A stretch of 64,000 bases of DNA, from positions 17,018,001-17,082,000 of the forward strand of contig JALJCS010000004.1 in NCBI GenBank assembly GCA_023055355.1. The letters are read 5' to 3'. Positions 50,501-63,639 of this stretch are shown here, piece after piece. The notes beneath the pieces were generated by a model. The model ran no database searches. It had not been told where the DNA came from and saw only the letters and a program-made list of their open reading frames with translations. The first letter of the stretch is position 1. Every line of letters begins with the position of its first letter. The translations under genes were made by a program, and so were the position numbers. Origin of the DNA: Agelaius tricolor (Eukaryota > Chordata > Aves > Passeriformes > Icteridae).

Positions 50501-52006
50501 CAGATTGTCCAAATCAGATGCTTACTTATTGTAAATATCCACTTACAGAAGAAGAGAAGTAGAGAGGAATTATGTGCCTAATTATTTACAAATCTTCAGC
50601 TACCATTGCAAAACAATAAGATGTCACATTCATATACTTATTTTGTTTGCCTTTATATTGGGAAGGGGGAAAGGACAAATAATAGCATTTACTTCTATTA
50701 TCAAATTGATAGTATAGAACGCCCTAAAAAATTGAAGCCTTGTAAAAACTGCTTCTCTTCAGATGCTTGTTGATACACAGTCTATTAGAACAGGGTTGTT
50801 TTTTGCTCAGACTCTCCTAGGATACTTCATGGATGAATTGCAGAACAGATTTCTGTAGAAAATTGCAAGACTACATTAATGGTACTTGAAGAAAAGTTGA
50901 AGTGGTTTGAACTCCAAAACATGACTGAAGAATTTACTTTTTGAACAATGTAATGGGGGTCCTTCAAATGTCAAGAGAAAATTATCTATAAATACCAGAG
51001 ATTTTTACATCATTTTGAGCTACTATCATTTTTTCAGAAAGCACTCTACATAAAATGGAATAGCGTATTGCATAATGTTTATCATCTTTCCTTTCCTAAC
51101 TTCCTAATTTTTCTTTTTTTTTTAAGGCTGTTGGGAAAAAAACAAAAACCAGAACCCAACAACAAGAGCCACATTTTCATTTATGAATGATGCAGAATAG
51201 GTGTTTGTACAAAAAGAGAAATGTGTTCAAATCATGCCTTTATTTATCTCATAAGAATTTTTGCTTAAATCTGTTAGAAAAAGGCAAATTTACTATTTCC
51301 ATACAAATTATAATGATCATCTTCTGGTAAAGTTCATGCCCACATTCAGTACCAGTAGAAAGCTAGTATGGATCCAGTAGTTTAAGTCAATATTTAAGAC
51401 TCAGTCAACCAGGATGCAGTTTGACATTTAAATAGCTGACCTAATTTTTAAATGAGCTGCATGCATGCAATATGCATAAAGATTAATGTTTTTACAAACA
51501 AACCTTCTGTAAAGAATTTTTATTATAATGAAGCATGCACAAATTCTTTATAAAATGGATTTAGAACACTAAAGTAAGCATAAAAGTATTATGGCCTGAA
51601 AAAAATCAATTTCAGAAAAACGAGCAGCTCTGGAATGTGCCATCTAGCCAACAGTGGGAGAAAACTTGAGCCAATAAGAAGAAAAAGTGGTGTCTAGGTC
51701 CTCTGTGTCATCAACAGTTTCATGAAGGTCTGAAATGCAGTTGTCCCCTTGCAATCTTTCTGATCCATCATGCATCATCGAGACTTGTTTTACCCTGAAA
51801 AAACTGTTGAAAGATATCTTTAAAAAAACCAAAAAAGACCACAGCCATCTGTCCAAGCCTATAAAGGTATAGAAATTGGCACAGTTTTTCCTCCATTGTA
51901 TACAAATGTATCAGGAACCAACAGGTGAAATATACAGTCCTCTGGCCAGAGTCCTTGAGACTCTGGTGACATGTTGGAAACTCCAGTTTCCAGATTGAGG
52001 ACCAAT
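47546..52006. other. Intergenic noncoding DNA
   Basis: No gene or classified repeat. It includes possible regulatory-looking stretches near 48560-48790 and 51380-51500 (see findings). Confidence 0.6.
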
Positions 52007-52059
52007 ATACGTCTTAGACGTATGATTACATAATTACGTCTTAGACGTAATGATTACAT
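52007..52059. repeat. Tandemly duplicated short palindrome
   Basis: TACGTCTTAGACGTA occurs at 52008-52022 and 52035-52049, each followed by TGATTACAT (after one extra A in the second copy), giving a period of 27. Each palindrome has arms of 8-9 bases around a single central T: ATACGTCT/AGACGTAT and ATTACGTCT/AGACGTAAT. Confidence 0.9.
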
Positions 52060-55000
52060 CCATGTAACCATTATTTTCAGTTCCAAGTGTTAGAATGAGG
52101 CCACCTAAGTCTTAACAAGGCTTGTAAATATCTCTATTTTTGAGATAAATTGTTAACCTACATACCCATTATCCCAGTGCTGCAGATAAGGAGGTCATAC
52201 TCCACTAAAAATGATGTGGATTGGATTTGACCCAAGCACAGATACTCACATCTATTACAGCATGTAGACTACAGATTATTTTAGTGACCTTCTGCATGCT
52301 TATGCAGGGAGGAAATGGGAGCATCCATTGCTACTCCTAAAGTCTCTGTGGGGAAAATATTCCATTCTCTTTGTCCTGGGTAACAAGCAGATGGTGAAAC
52401 CTTCCATATAGCTCTTGTACAGAAAAATGCCTGCTCAGAAACATAGATCCATAGAAAGTTATATAAAAAGACTAAAAATGTTACCTCAGAAAGTGGTGTA
52501 TACAGACATCTGCTCATCACAGAAACATCTTGAAACAACTTCAACAATTGTTTCTTTCCAAGCAATGGTATCAAACAAAACAGGAAAGTAAGGAAACACT
52601 CAACAGTATTAAGGAAGATCACACTCTTTCCTCAACTGTTTCAGAGAAACCTACTCCTGGGAAAAAGAAGTCTCTATTCTAAATTTCTAATTTAGCAAAA
52701 GATACTGAGTTTTTTATATTACCTCTGCCGGACCTTTTCTGAATTGCTGTCTGCAATTCAACCTACTGGCTACTGAGCACTTTTTTAAAGTTTTCTACAA
52801 ATATTCTGAATTATATTAGCAGTATTTGGAGAGATGTAAAATCCATAACGTGGTACACTCAATGATCTGCCCATATGACCCTCAGCATGGTGTGGTGGGG
52901 CCAGCACAGTGAAGATTGTATGGGCAGCTAAAACTCGTTGCTCTTCTGTGGCTACCAGTTTCCCAGATTGTCTATTACTCTCAATGAAATCTTGATTAAA
53001 AGGCTCTCTTAGATCTAATCTGAGTGGAATCAGGGTCCTGGCCATTCGTAATTTCAACACTGGGTTGCTATTTTTCAGTGTTTCAGGGAGGATGATTAGA
53101 CCGTGATGTAATGGTGATAGCTGAAGTAATGGGTTCAGGAAAATTGAAGGAAAAAAGTGAAGTGTCACAGATAATGTGATATAAAGTGCAGTCATACAAA
53201 TTACATCCAGGAACATAAAAGAAAAAGAAGAAGAAAGGGAACCCCAGTTAGTTAGTATTTACAGAACAAGCACACTTCTGCTGCGTTCAGCCTGTGTAAG
53301 AGAATGCTGCATAACAATACTTTAAAATTATTTCTTATCACTAAATCTATTCAAGTACTGCTGGTTTGCAGCTGCTATTTAGAGGACCATGGGACAAAAG
53401 TGACACTTTTGGGCATTGTTTCACTACAACAGGCAGTTGTACAGGCAGTTATATTGGTCTTTGGGTAGAAAACCTGTCCATTCAAAAAGGTTCCAGAAAT
53501 GTACATGCAAACAAATGGGAGCAAGGTCTCATCTGCAAGAGCAAAAACAATTTGTGGAAAGAAAATTCTCACCTCTGTGACTGCTTGCCACTTCTCCCTC
53601 CCTGGATCCATGAAAAAAAAAGTGTTTTCTGAGCTAGCCCAATAAGTTTATTAATTACACATCTAGTATATAACTATAATAGCCTTGTACTCCACATGTG
53701 GGTGTTTTGAGGCAGTCAAATAACAGCACCAATACCATTAATCCCTTTGGTAATTATAGTGATCAAAGAAAGAGAGAAAAATTGCAGGTTTCAACTGAGG
53801 AAGCTGCTGGTTAATTTGTTTGCCCCCTGGGATGTGTTGAGGGACTAATTAGATAAATCACAGTGGTTTTAAACATGTATGCATTTCCTAGAAAATAATT
53901 AGTTGTTTCATTAAAAAAATAATGAGGTACCATGTAGATGGATACGTAACGTTTGAAATGTGTGGACAACAGAATTAAGGTTCTTGGTTTTCTTAACAGC
54001 GCAACTTCATTCACATGATGCTAAGTCTGCAGCTTTGCTCACTTGCTGTCTCGCTATACTGGACCTAAATCTGGAAGTGCGTTGGCTTCTGCTAACATTC
54101 TACTTTGACTCTCTTCTCAAGGACTGATTTTGCTCCTAGCTAATACCAGCATGCCAATAGCATGGCCTTTTCCCACTGCTGATTCTTGAACCACTCTTGG
54201 CAGTTTTTGAGAATTCTAGAGGGCACAACCCAAAAGCACAGGTGTCACTTCAAAAATTTACCTCCATAAGCAAGATCACTGCTCAACCTGAGAGTCTGGA
54301 AACATGCTTACAACTGGTCAGCTTGCTAGTTGTGATATAAGGTTAGGTGTGTTGAGTTCTGTAGGTAGATCTATTTCTATACCACCTACTAAGTCTTTGG
54401 ATACAAGAAACTTTCCTCACTGGTTAATGTTGATGTTGTTATAATTTTTGCACTGAGCATTTAGACATAATTAATATTCTAGAAAATAGGAAAACAAATT
54501 TTAATGAAGTGTTGTTGAAGACATAATCTGTGGAGATTGATTTGCAGGCAGTGGACTTCTGCTCTTGCAGAGGCATGCTCCTTTCTGGTGAGGAATGTAA
54601 AAAGGCAGTAGAGTAGATGCAAGTAAGACACATGCAATATGTGCAAATAAAATATCAAGACAAGATTGTTATAAAATTATAAACATAGATGAAAACTGGG
54701 GGATGAGGAAAAATGGGGTTGAGAAAGTTAGTACCCAGCTAGCCAAAGGAAAGAAAAGACATAATAGCTTTCATTATAGGTGTAACTAGCTGAGGACATG
54801 ACTTTTGGACATTATTATATCTCACAAAGGTTAGAGAAAATGTATATGCATCTCTGAAGAAAACACAAATAGATTGATGCTAACAGTGAAAACTGGGACC
54901 ATTGTTTTGTGGCAGTTGTTGAGTGCATTTGGACTTGTTTCTTACAGAAAGAGGAACTGCCTAAGCAGTTGTTAAAGGCAACTGTGTTTCCTCTGTTTGT

Positions 55001-55220
55001 GTGAAACTTTTGCTATATATGCAAAAAGGAATTTTGTGAAAAGGACCCACATAAGATGGATGATGTATAGTAAAATTCTTGTCAAGACCCACATTGAGAA
55101 TAACTAATTACATTCCTGGATTTGGACAGTGAAAGCAATGGTAAGAAACTTAAATATCATTCTATTTTGCATTAAATAACTAAAAGACAGAGGAAAAAAA
55201 ACCCAGGAGTCCTAATCTGG
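52060..55220. other. Intergenic noncoding DNA
   Basis: Nothing recognised. Frames of 113 codons (52281-52622, minus) and 143 codons (52785-53216, minus) lack any familiar domain and any splice or promoter context. Confidence 0.55.
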
Positions 55221-55356
55221 TAGTTTGGGGTTGGTTGTTGAGTTTGGGGTTTTTTGTTTGTTCTGTTTGTTGGTTCTGGTGGTTTTTGTTTAGGTGTTTG
55301 TGTGTTTGAATCTTGTTTATTTTTGTTTGGTTTTGGTTAGTTTGGTGGTTTTTTTA
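55221..55356. repeat. T/G-only low-complexity block
   Basis: About 135 bases almost only of T and G, with GTTTG, GGTTTT and GGGGTT runs. It is the complement in kind of the A/C block at 25785-26050, lying in the opposite orientation. Confidence 0.88.
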
Positions 55357-58300
55357 CATTTTTACAGGACATGGACTACAGGGAATCAGAGTAAAATGAA
55401 GTCTGTCTGGTTGAAAGGCCTCAGTTCTTCAAGTTCAGCCCTGGCAGGTTAAGGGGGCCTACTGCCTGACACTGCAAACATGTGTAGGAATGTCTGAAGA
55501 ACATTCAACCAGAAGCTGTAAACATCATAGGGAATGAAAGTGGAGTATAATTTAGAATATAATTTAGAAACCCCAAACTCGAGAGAAGCATTCAGAACAT
55601 TCACATATCTGTCTCCTCCTCCTCTCCATACTAAACTCATCGGAGTAAGTGGGTGGTAGAAATATCATGGTGCTCTGGGATAGTATGACTGCTCTGGATT
55701 ATTTCAGCTAAGGTAATTTCCCTTTGCTAAGTATTTCTACATCAGAAATCACACAAAATATTCTTAAATTATTTCCTGCTACTCAGAGAAGAGTATACAA
55801 CACAGTATCTCAGAGAACAGAAACTATTTCATAGAATTATTCATAAAATAACTCCAAGATAGGCACCCACTACTTACCAAAATTAGATATACCAATATTA
55901 GATAAATTAGATTGGTATTATACCTAGCAAGTAAACATCAAATGTCTGTTCTCTGTTCCTGACATCTTCTTCTCTTTCATATTCGTTTTTTTCCTCTTTT
56001 TACTCCTGCAGGTGCATTGTTGGTCTCTTACTAAATACCTTTTCTCAGTTCTGTGTGACTACTTTAGATAGCAACAAATGAAAGTGAAATCCTGGTCTTG
56101 GCCCCTTAAGTCTCTGTGAGATACTAACCAAAAATTGTACGGGTGTTTGGGTGTTTCTTTCCCACCATGTGTTCTTTATCTTTTCATTATGAAATGTAAC
56201 TCATGATGCCAAAACATCAAGGATTGCTCATTAATTTCTTGCTGATACTGTGTTAGTACAGAATAAAAAAGGTTGGTGGCAACTTTAGGGGACTATTCAT
56301 TACATTAGAAAGCACAGATTGCATTACAGAGTCTACAGCAAGGATTGCAAGGCGCCATTTGGGGAAAAGGATACAGGGAATAGTAACTAGCTCTGATCAA
56401 AGCAAAATAGAGAAAAAAGGAAAAGAGGATAGGGATTCTCTATCATATCTTGGCCTTGGTGAAGATTTGAAGTTGTTTACCAGGAGCTTGTCGTACCAAG
56501 GGAGTAATACTGTAATTTTGTAATGAAGTGCTGTGGAATGGCTGTTGATTTTGAATGTGATTTGAAGTGAAACAGCTGCTACAAATCCTGAAACAGCGGT
56601 CCAGATTACGTTTTTGCACATTTGTACTTGAGGGCATCAGTGAGCTTCTGTTTAGGATGCACTAATTTCTGACACAAAAAGGTTAGTGGTCTAATTTCAC
56701 AGCGCCAGAGGACAATTCACATGCACATAGGTACATCACTGGTGTGGCTGGATAGTGCTGGAGGTTCTCTGTGTGGTTGCCCATGACCCGAGGAGCAGTG
56801 GGGCATCATGTGTGGCCTATTTCTTATTCCAGCATGGATCTAGAACGCCCCTGTACCTGAACTGTTTCTGCTTCCCAACAATACCTCATACTGTAGAAGT
56901 ACAGCATCGATGAACAAATTCATTTCATTTTCCTGTTTGCTCGTGCAAAAATTACTTCCAACACTATACGACAAAACACAGGCAAGTATACTTTCCCTTA
57001 CAAATAAATAGGACTGTTTGCTGTGGTCAATTTCTAAGACCACAGGAGAGTATGTGGCTAAAAATAGTGCATATAATACCAGAAATGCTTACTTCAAAAA
57101 ATGTAATGGTGCAGCAAACACCAACTACTCATGGTGCATCGAAATTGCTGCTTTATGTCTCTTCCAGTCTACTATAGGAGTTGCATTTATTGAAAGAAAA
57201 AGCCAATGGATACTTTGCACTCATATAAAGCCTGCTCATAATTTGCTGGCTCTGTAGGAGTCTCTTTATGTCGTGCTGCATGCTCAGGACTCTCTGAATT
57301 GCATGTATTAATTACATTGCCTACCAGGAAAGCAGGAGGTTAGCTGGGAAGCTGAGTTAGCAGGATTTATCTGCCATGAATACAGCAAGGCAGAATTGAT
57401 TTCAGGGGCATATTTTTTGATAATCTACATCCTTACACCAACATGGCTAAAGGTTGCTGCAGTGGATCCGGACTAAGTCTGTTTCTAGAAATAGGAAGAT
57501 TATGTTATTTTTAGAAAATCATCAGAGTAAATATTATTTTCTTTTCCAACTAAGGTAAAGCTATGGTTTTATTAGCTGTTAAAACAAAACAAAACAAAAG
57601 AACAGAGCAGATGCTGGTTTTCTTTGGATTTTTAGTGAAAAGTTAAATGAGCTTTATAGCTGTTAACCAGATGTGAGAAGCTGGCTCCAAATGTACAGTA
57701 GAACTGCTCCATTATAGACATTGTAATAAGGTTGTGTGTATTTTACCAGTCTTGACTTCTACATGCTCACATGCAAAGCAAGTAAGATTCTGCTGCACAG
57801 AACATGTTCTCAAAGCTCGTTTTCCAGCATGCATTCAAAACTGTAGCAGCCAGACAGACATCCATGAATACCCCAGTGATGATTCATAGACCTAGACAAG
57901 TGCCTTAATTTTGAAAGCTAAAAATCTAACAACATAACAGGCTGCTACTGTTAAAATAATTTTTGTGGAGCTGAATAGACAAGATGCATTTTCAAGACAA
58001 ATTATTCAGACATACTAACCCCTGAAGACAAAACCCAAACACACATTGAACACTGATTTTAGCACCTCTTTGTAATTAATTTAAAATGCATGTGTTTTTA
58101 AGCTATTTATGCATTGCAGACAAGAACTGAGTTCTTGCAAACACTTGAGCCTTTTGTGCTCAGAATTAAGTCTTTTTAGAAAATATTCAAAGGCCTTTCC
58201 TCTCTGGCAATTGTTTTAAGAAAAAGTTGGACTCAGGATGAACTTTGGAAAAGTAGAAGATGAACGTAAGAGATTGCCTTTTTAATTTAAAGTACGAGAT

Positions 58301-60771
58301 TACAGCTTCAGCAAGTGCTATAGGGAACCCCTGTGAAAGTGCTGTTACAATGGTAGCACATTATAAAAGATATCTACGATACAAATGAACAGTTTTTTAG
58401 GTTTAGTTTAACTGTAGTGATTCCGCAACCAATGAAAACCACAGTTAGACTTTGATCTCAATGTAGAAAAGAAATAAATTATTTATTTTTTTAATGCTGT
58501 GCAAATTCTTCCTCCAAAAATTCTCTAAATTTTGCAAAGGGGTGATTGAAAATTATGTCCTTCTATACTATAAATATGATGACATCACTGACTCCATGAA
58601 ATTTCTTCAAATACTTTCAGGACTATCTGAAATCCCTGGATATACATCGTAAACAAACTGAGAAAGGTAGCAATCCAGGAATTTTTTCTCATAAGTGTCA
58701 AAATTTAAGTTGGACATGAGATAAAAAAGAGTGGTGGACAAGTACAAAGCCCTCAACACAATTGAGGGCTTAAATTAGGTTCAGTGAAGTTCAAGAACTA
58801 AAACCAAGAAAGAAACACTCATATACTGATATGCATCTGCCTATTTTGTACAAGTTACAGGGATTGAAAAAAAGATCAGAAGTTGCGAGAATTAAAATGC
58901 AAAAAGCTCTATTGTACTTTCCATTTTTTATGTTGAAGATTGCAATTACTTGAGGATCTAATTGCTCACTATCATTCCCCAGACAACAACAAAATAGGAT
59001 CTGTGTCAATAGTTTCAAACCTTGCTTATATATCTCCCGAGAAGAATCATGCAGCACTGCGTGGATGTTAGGTTTATTTAAATTTTGCCACAAGGCACTA
59101 GAAACTACATTTCAAATCTATTTCAGGATTATTCATAATCCCTAAAAGTATAATTTCCAATAGGACTTCTTCCATTTGTACTTTATAATCAGGAAGAAAG
59201 TAAGCATATTTAAAATATTTAGATAAGCCGCAGATATTTTTACTCTATTATTGTAGATAATCTATTGCAGAACACAGAAAACAAAGCAGTTACCAGTATT
59301 TGGTGAGCATTTTGCCCAAGAGCCAAAAACAATCAGTCATCTACATGCTTCTGTCACTATTTTTGTCACTATCTTTAGAATCAGAAAATCCAAGTGGAAC
59401 ATACCCGAAGATGAAAGTAGATTGATCCCACTAAGAAGAGGATGTCTTCACAATAGCCTTACCTGAGAATTCAGAAAGTAGTCCCTTATGTTAAATAGCA
59501 CTTTTATTTATAGCCAAAAGCTGAATTCATTGAACTTCACAGAGAAAATTGTAAAAGAAGAAAAATACTAAATGTCGATTAATACTGAATGAGAATGAAA
59601 AGAAAACAAGTAAAGATGCTCATCCTGGAACATTCCACCATCAGAAGGACTTAACACACAAAGGCCAGGTAGCTATTTGCCATGAGGTAGTGGCAGCACA
59701 TAGAATCTCTCAGAAAATTACCAGGTTTGCTCTATTTCCACAGCTTAACCTGTCAAATAAGACAATTCCATGCAGAAAAATGTTGTGCACATTTTAACTG
59801 ATGAAAATCAAGATTTGCTGTCAAAAACTGTAACTCTATATGCATACAAAAATCATCTTCAGCAAAACCTTTGGTACCTTATGATGCTGGGGGAAGGGAA
59901 GGTGTTTTCTGCTTGATCTGTGCTGTCTATATCAAGGCAGCACTGTGAACAAATGCTGAGGAAGTGTTCTGATTCCCTTGCAACTCAGCAAGACAAGATA
60001 ATGTAAAATCTATCCTCAAGGGTGGCATGTTCTGTGGCAGCTGTTCTAATGTTCATGGGTTTGCGAGATCAAATATTTTTACTGAAGTAACTGATAACTT
60101 GCAGCCTGACAGAGAGACCTATAATCAAACTGAGAGAAATAATAATTATGTAAATTGAAAACATCTGAGAAAATTGGAGGGTTTTGGTCCCAACAGCTAT
60201 CTGTAAAGCATGTAAAATGTCATCTCAAAAGTTTCTTATTTGAAACAACTAAAAGGAAAGTACTAGTTTTCCCTTTTTGAGATAATGTGGGGATTTTATT
60301 TTCCATTTAGCTATAGCTGGTAAAATATGTTGCAACTTACTACAACAGACAGGTCAGTGTTATTTCAGAGCTAAAAATTATCTTAACTAATTTGATCATT
60401 ATTTGAGTAATCTAAAGTTATCATCCTGAATAATAACATACTTGCTTGTGATTGTTCAGTGTTGGAAAATTAGAAATTATTGAGATGACAAAGCTAAAGC
60501 TGGTGTTGGTAACAGAAATATCAACAGTTCTCTCACAGGATAGATGAGCACCAAAATAATGAAATTTCATTTTTAAATGTGTGGTGAGTAACATCTGATC
60601 TCAGTGTTTAAATGATCCATTTTATCAATCCTAACAGGTGTAAGAGGCAAAAAGGCAAAGCCTATATTTGCCACAGGGGTAAAAGGATTGCTGTCTCTGA
60701 AATTACTTGCAGACCTTCAGTGTCAACAGGTTTGACTTAGATTTCAGTATAAAACATGAGAGTACATTACA
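55357..60771. other. Intergenic noncoding DNA
   Basis: No gene recognised. It has a short (AAAAC)n run at about 57583-57600 and a TAAT-rich conserved-looking stretch at 57940-58220 (see findings). Confidence 0.6.
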
Positions 60772-61025
60772 CAATCACAGAATCAGCTAGGCCAGAAAAG
60801 ACCTTTTAGGTCCTCAAGTCCAACTTGTGACCCAACCCTGCCTTATCAACTACAGCACAGCACCAAGTGCCACATCCAGTCTTTCCTTAAACGCCTCCAG
60901 GCACAGTGACTCCACCACCTCCCTGGGCAGCCCTTGCCAAAGCCCAGTCACCCTTTCTGTGAAGGAATTCTTCCTAATATCCAACTTAAATCTCTCCCGG
61001 CAGAGTTTAAGAATGTATCCTCTAC
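60772..61025 (-). mobile_element. CR1 LINE 3'-end fragment, antisense
   Basis: Begins with AATCACAGAATCAGCTAGG, the reverse complement of the CR1 3' terminus with its short repeated motif. It continues with CCAGAAAAGACCTTTTAGG, AAGTCCAACTTGTGACCC, AAGTGCCACATCCAGTC, CTCCAGGCACAGTGACTCC, CACCACCTCCCTGGGCAGCC and GAATTCTTCCTAATATCC. The intact 3' end and low divergence make it the youngest-looking CR1 here. It is 5'-truncated near 61020. The 73-codon frame inside is an artefact. Confidence 0.93.
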
Positions 61026-63639
61026 AAACAGCAGAGAGCTTAACCTAATACAGTCTCACTCAAGAAAAGTAAAAGAAACTAGATGACCTGCCAAAGTCAG
61101 ATAGGAAGAAGGCAGACAGGTAGGCAACAGCATCCACCCACCCTAAATCACACCCTGGTATCTACAATAAAAGGAAAGGCAACACCTCTCTCTACTTTAT
61201 TAGACAGGAGCCTCTTTTAGCCTATTAGTTATTTATACCAGCAGTAACTTCTGTGGACTGCAATATCAACTTAATTTCTAAAAAAAAGGTAGGGTGCAAA
61301 AATATGACGTTAGTTCTTTATTTTATTTAGGTCCTCAGAGTCCAGCATGAACACAAGTGATAAATTGCAGTATAATTTTTTTAGTACCTTCTGCCCTTTG
61401 AATGTTTTAGTGAAAACATTCAAAGAGAAATAAAAATAAAAAGTACTTGGAAAATTACCAATACTTCCTAGAAGAAAGAGAATTGAAAGATAAGCCTCTT
61501 ACAAAGATGTAGCTTTCAGGGATGTGTTATAAAATAGCCTTTTTTAACATCTACCATAAGATTTTGTTTACAACAGGCTTCCTTCTTATTTCCTCAGAAT
61601 CTGTTTGAAATTCTATAAAAGCCAAAATTCTTTTGATAAGTGATATTCAGGGAACAGATCAAGGTTTTCCTAAGATGATGAAAATTCCAAAGACATGCTT
61701 TTGTTATAAATAGAATTTTTTTGAATGGGGTCTCTCTGAGGGCCAGACACATATTTTGAAATTTTTTCCAGTAGTGATATGAGAGAGAGCTGATAATATA
61801 TGAGCATGAATATAGCCAATGCATTCTGAACTGCTTTAAAAGAGGCTATGGATATTTTCCATACCTGACTGCCTTTTTCTAGGTAACTCATGACCTGCTA
61901 TTTCCTTGCTATTTTTCCCCTGGACAAAGATTTCTAACCAAGAAGAAGTAACCATCATTAGGGCAAACATGATGAAAGTAGAAAACACAGTAAGAAGTTT
62001 TTTGATCAATTTATTCTATAATTGCAGTGGCTTTCTTTTGACTGAAAAAACCTCCAGTCAAGGACACTGCTAAATTTTAAGGTATTAGGTTGAGAAGTTC
62101 TTTTGGAACTGGTACTTACCGTGTCACAGCCTTCATTTAGAGACCCCATTTCCCCTCTAGATGTTCACACTGTGTAAAAGAAAAGTGGAAATTAAACATC
62201 AGCAGTCACCCTACAGTGTACCAAATTTTTCCTCACCTAATTCCAAACACTGGAAAATTAGAAAGGAGCAACTACATTGGCAAGGCTGACTGTAGTGCTC
62301 TACAGGGCCGAGGAAGGTTCCCTTTCCTTTTTTGGATCCTCTCAAGTAATTTGCTTGCACCCTAACCTAGATCTCTTTGGTCTCTGAATCAGTATTTGCT
62401 GATGGGAAAATCTACTACAAGTAACAAGAATGATGTAAGGAAAACCTGTTTCTGGAAGTTCCCATAAGAGACTGTTCACCCTATCTAGCCCCTTCCCATA
62501 GCTTACTGCTGCCAGAATATCTCCTGAGTGGTTTCTGCAAAAGAGAGCCTTTGTAGTACAAAGTGGGCTGCAACTCTTCCTCACCAAGCATTTTCCTTTG
62601 CTTATTTGTCACATCCAATTTTCAGAAATTCATCAATCCCTTTTCCTTGTTAAGAACACTGCTTTTTTTAAATGAAAACGAATACTTTTTTTAAATGAAA
62701 GCCATTTTTTGGTGGCACTTTTTTTTGAAGTGTTTTCTGTTGCAAGTGCACTTCTGGAAAGTGTGTTAGTTAATGAAAATACTGATGAAACCTATAAAAA
62801 GTGAAGACTGTATATACATATAGATGATTATTCTGCAAGCCAAAGTTTATTGGTCCTCTTTCTTCCAGGGGTAAAGCGGCTATAGGAAGAAAAGAGCTTC
62901 TGACTACAGGGGAAACAAAAAACTAGCAGAAGAAATTTGCCAGGCTAGAAGCCACCAATGACAAGTTCACCCTTAGACAAAGGAAATATGTCAGCCATAA
63001 AAGTGGAGTAGCAATGTTGTGAATGAGTGTTTTATGTCACTGAAAGAATCACCAGCAAAGGTGTTGGCAAAAGCAGTTGTAATATAGTAGTGAGAACATG
63101 ACAGAGTTCATTGTCAAGGTCCACTTTACTGCTATCTAGACAGTTAAAGTGTGCAGAGAAAAATCTAAAATCAATCAATCCAAACCCAAAATCAACTTCA
63201 AATGATCTATGCAAAGGCTGGGGATGGAAAAAGGATAAGGTGGGAAAGGATAAAAAGGCATAAGGAAGATATTTCAATTGAATCACAAGTTTCAGAGTTA
63301 GGCATGCCTTGCCAAACATAGCCCCAAACTTAACCAAGGGTTTAGGCCTAAAGGTTTTAACTAGACTTCAATTTAGCAGCACTAAATTGATAGTCTAATT
63401 TAAATAATTTAACAAAATATTCTATCAAATATACTATAAGGACAACAGTAACTCACTTAAGGCCTAACTTACCAGTTGTACTGAAATACTTAGGAGAGCA
63501 ATATTCATAGTACATTTAGTTGCTCTAGCACATTCAGCCTCACACATCCAGAAGCCAAAAGGAGTATGTAAGAGAGTATGTAAGACCTGTAAAAATTCCT
63601 CTCAAGTTCAGTGAAGTGCTCACATCAGATTCATCTGCA
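61026..63639. other. Intergenic noncoding DNA
   Basis: AT-rich with no gene recognised. Small minus-strand frames at about 61594-61891, 62342-62587 and 63032-63337 show no domain. Confidence 0.6.

Noticed and set aside
52785..53216. 143-codon minus-strand frame
   Set aside because: No familiar motif, no splice sites or promoter context, and about the length that can occur by chance in 64 kb over six frames.
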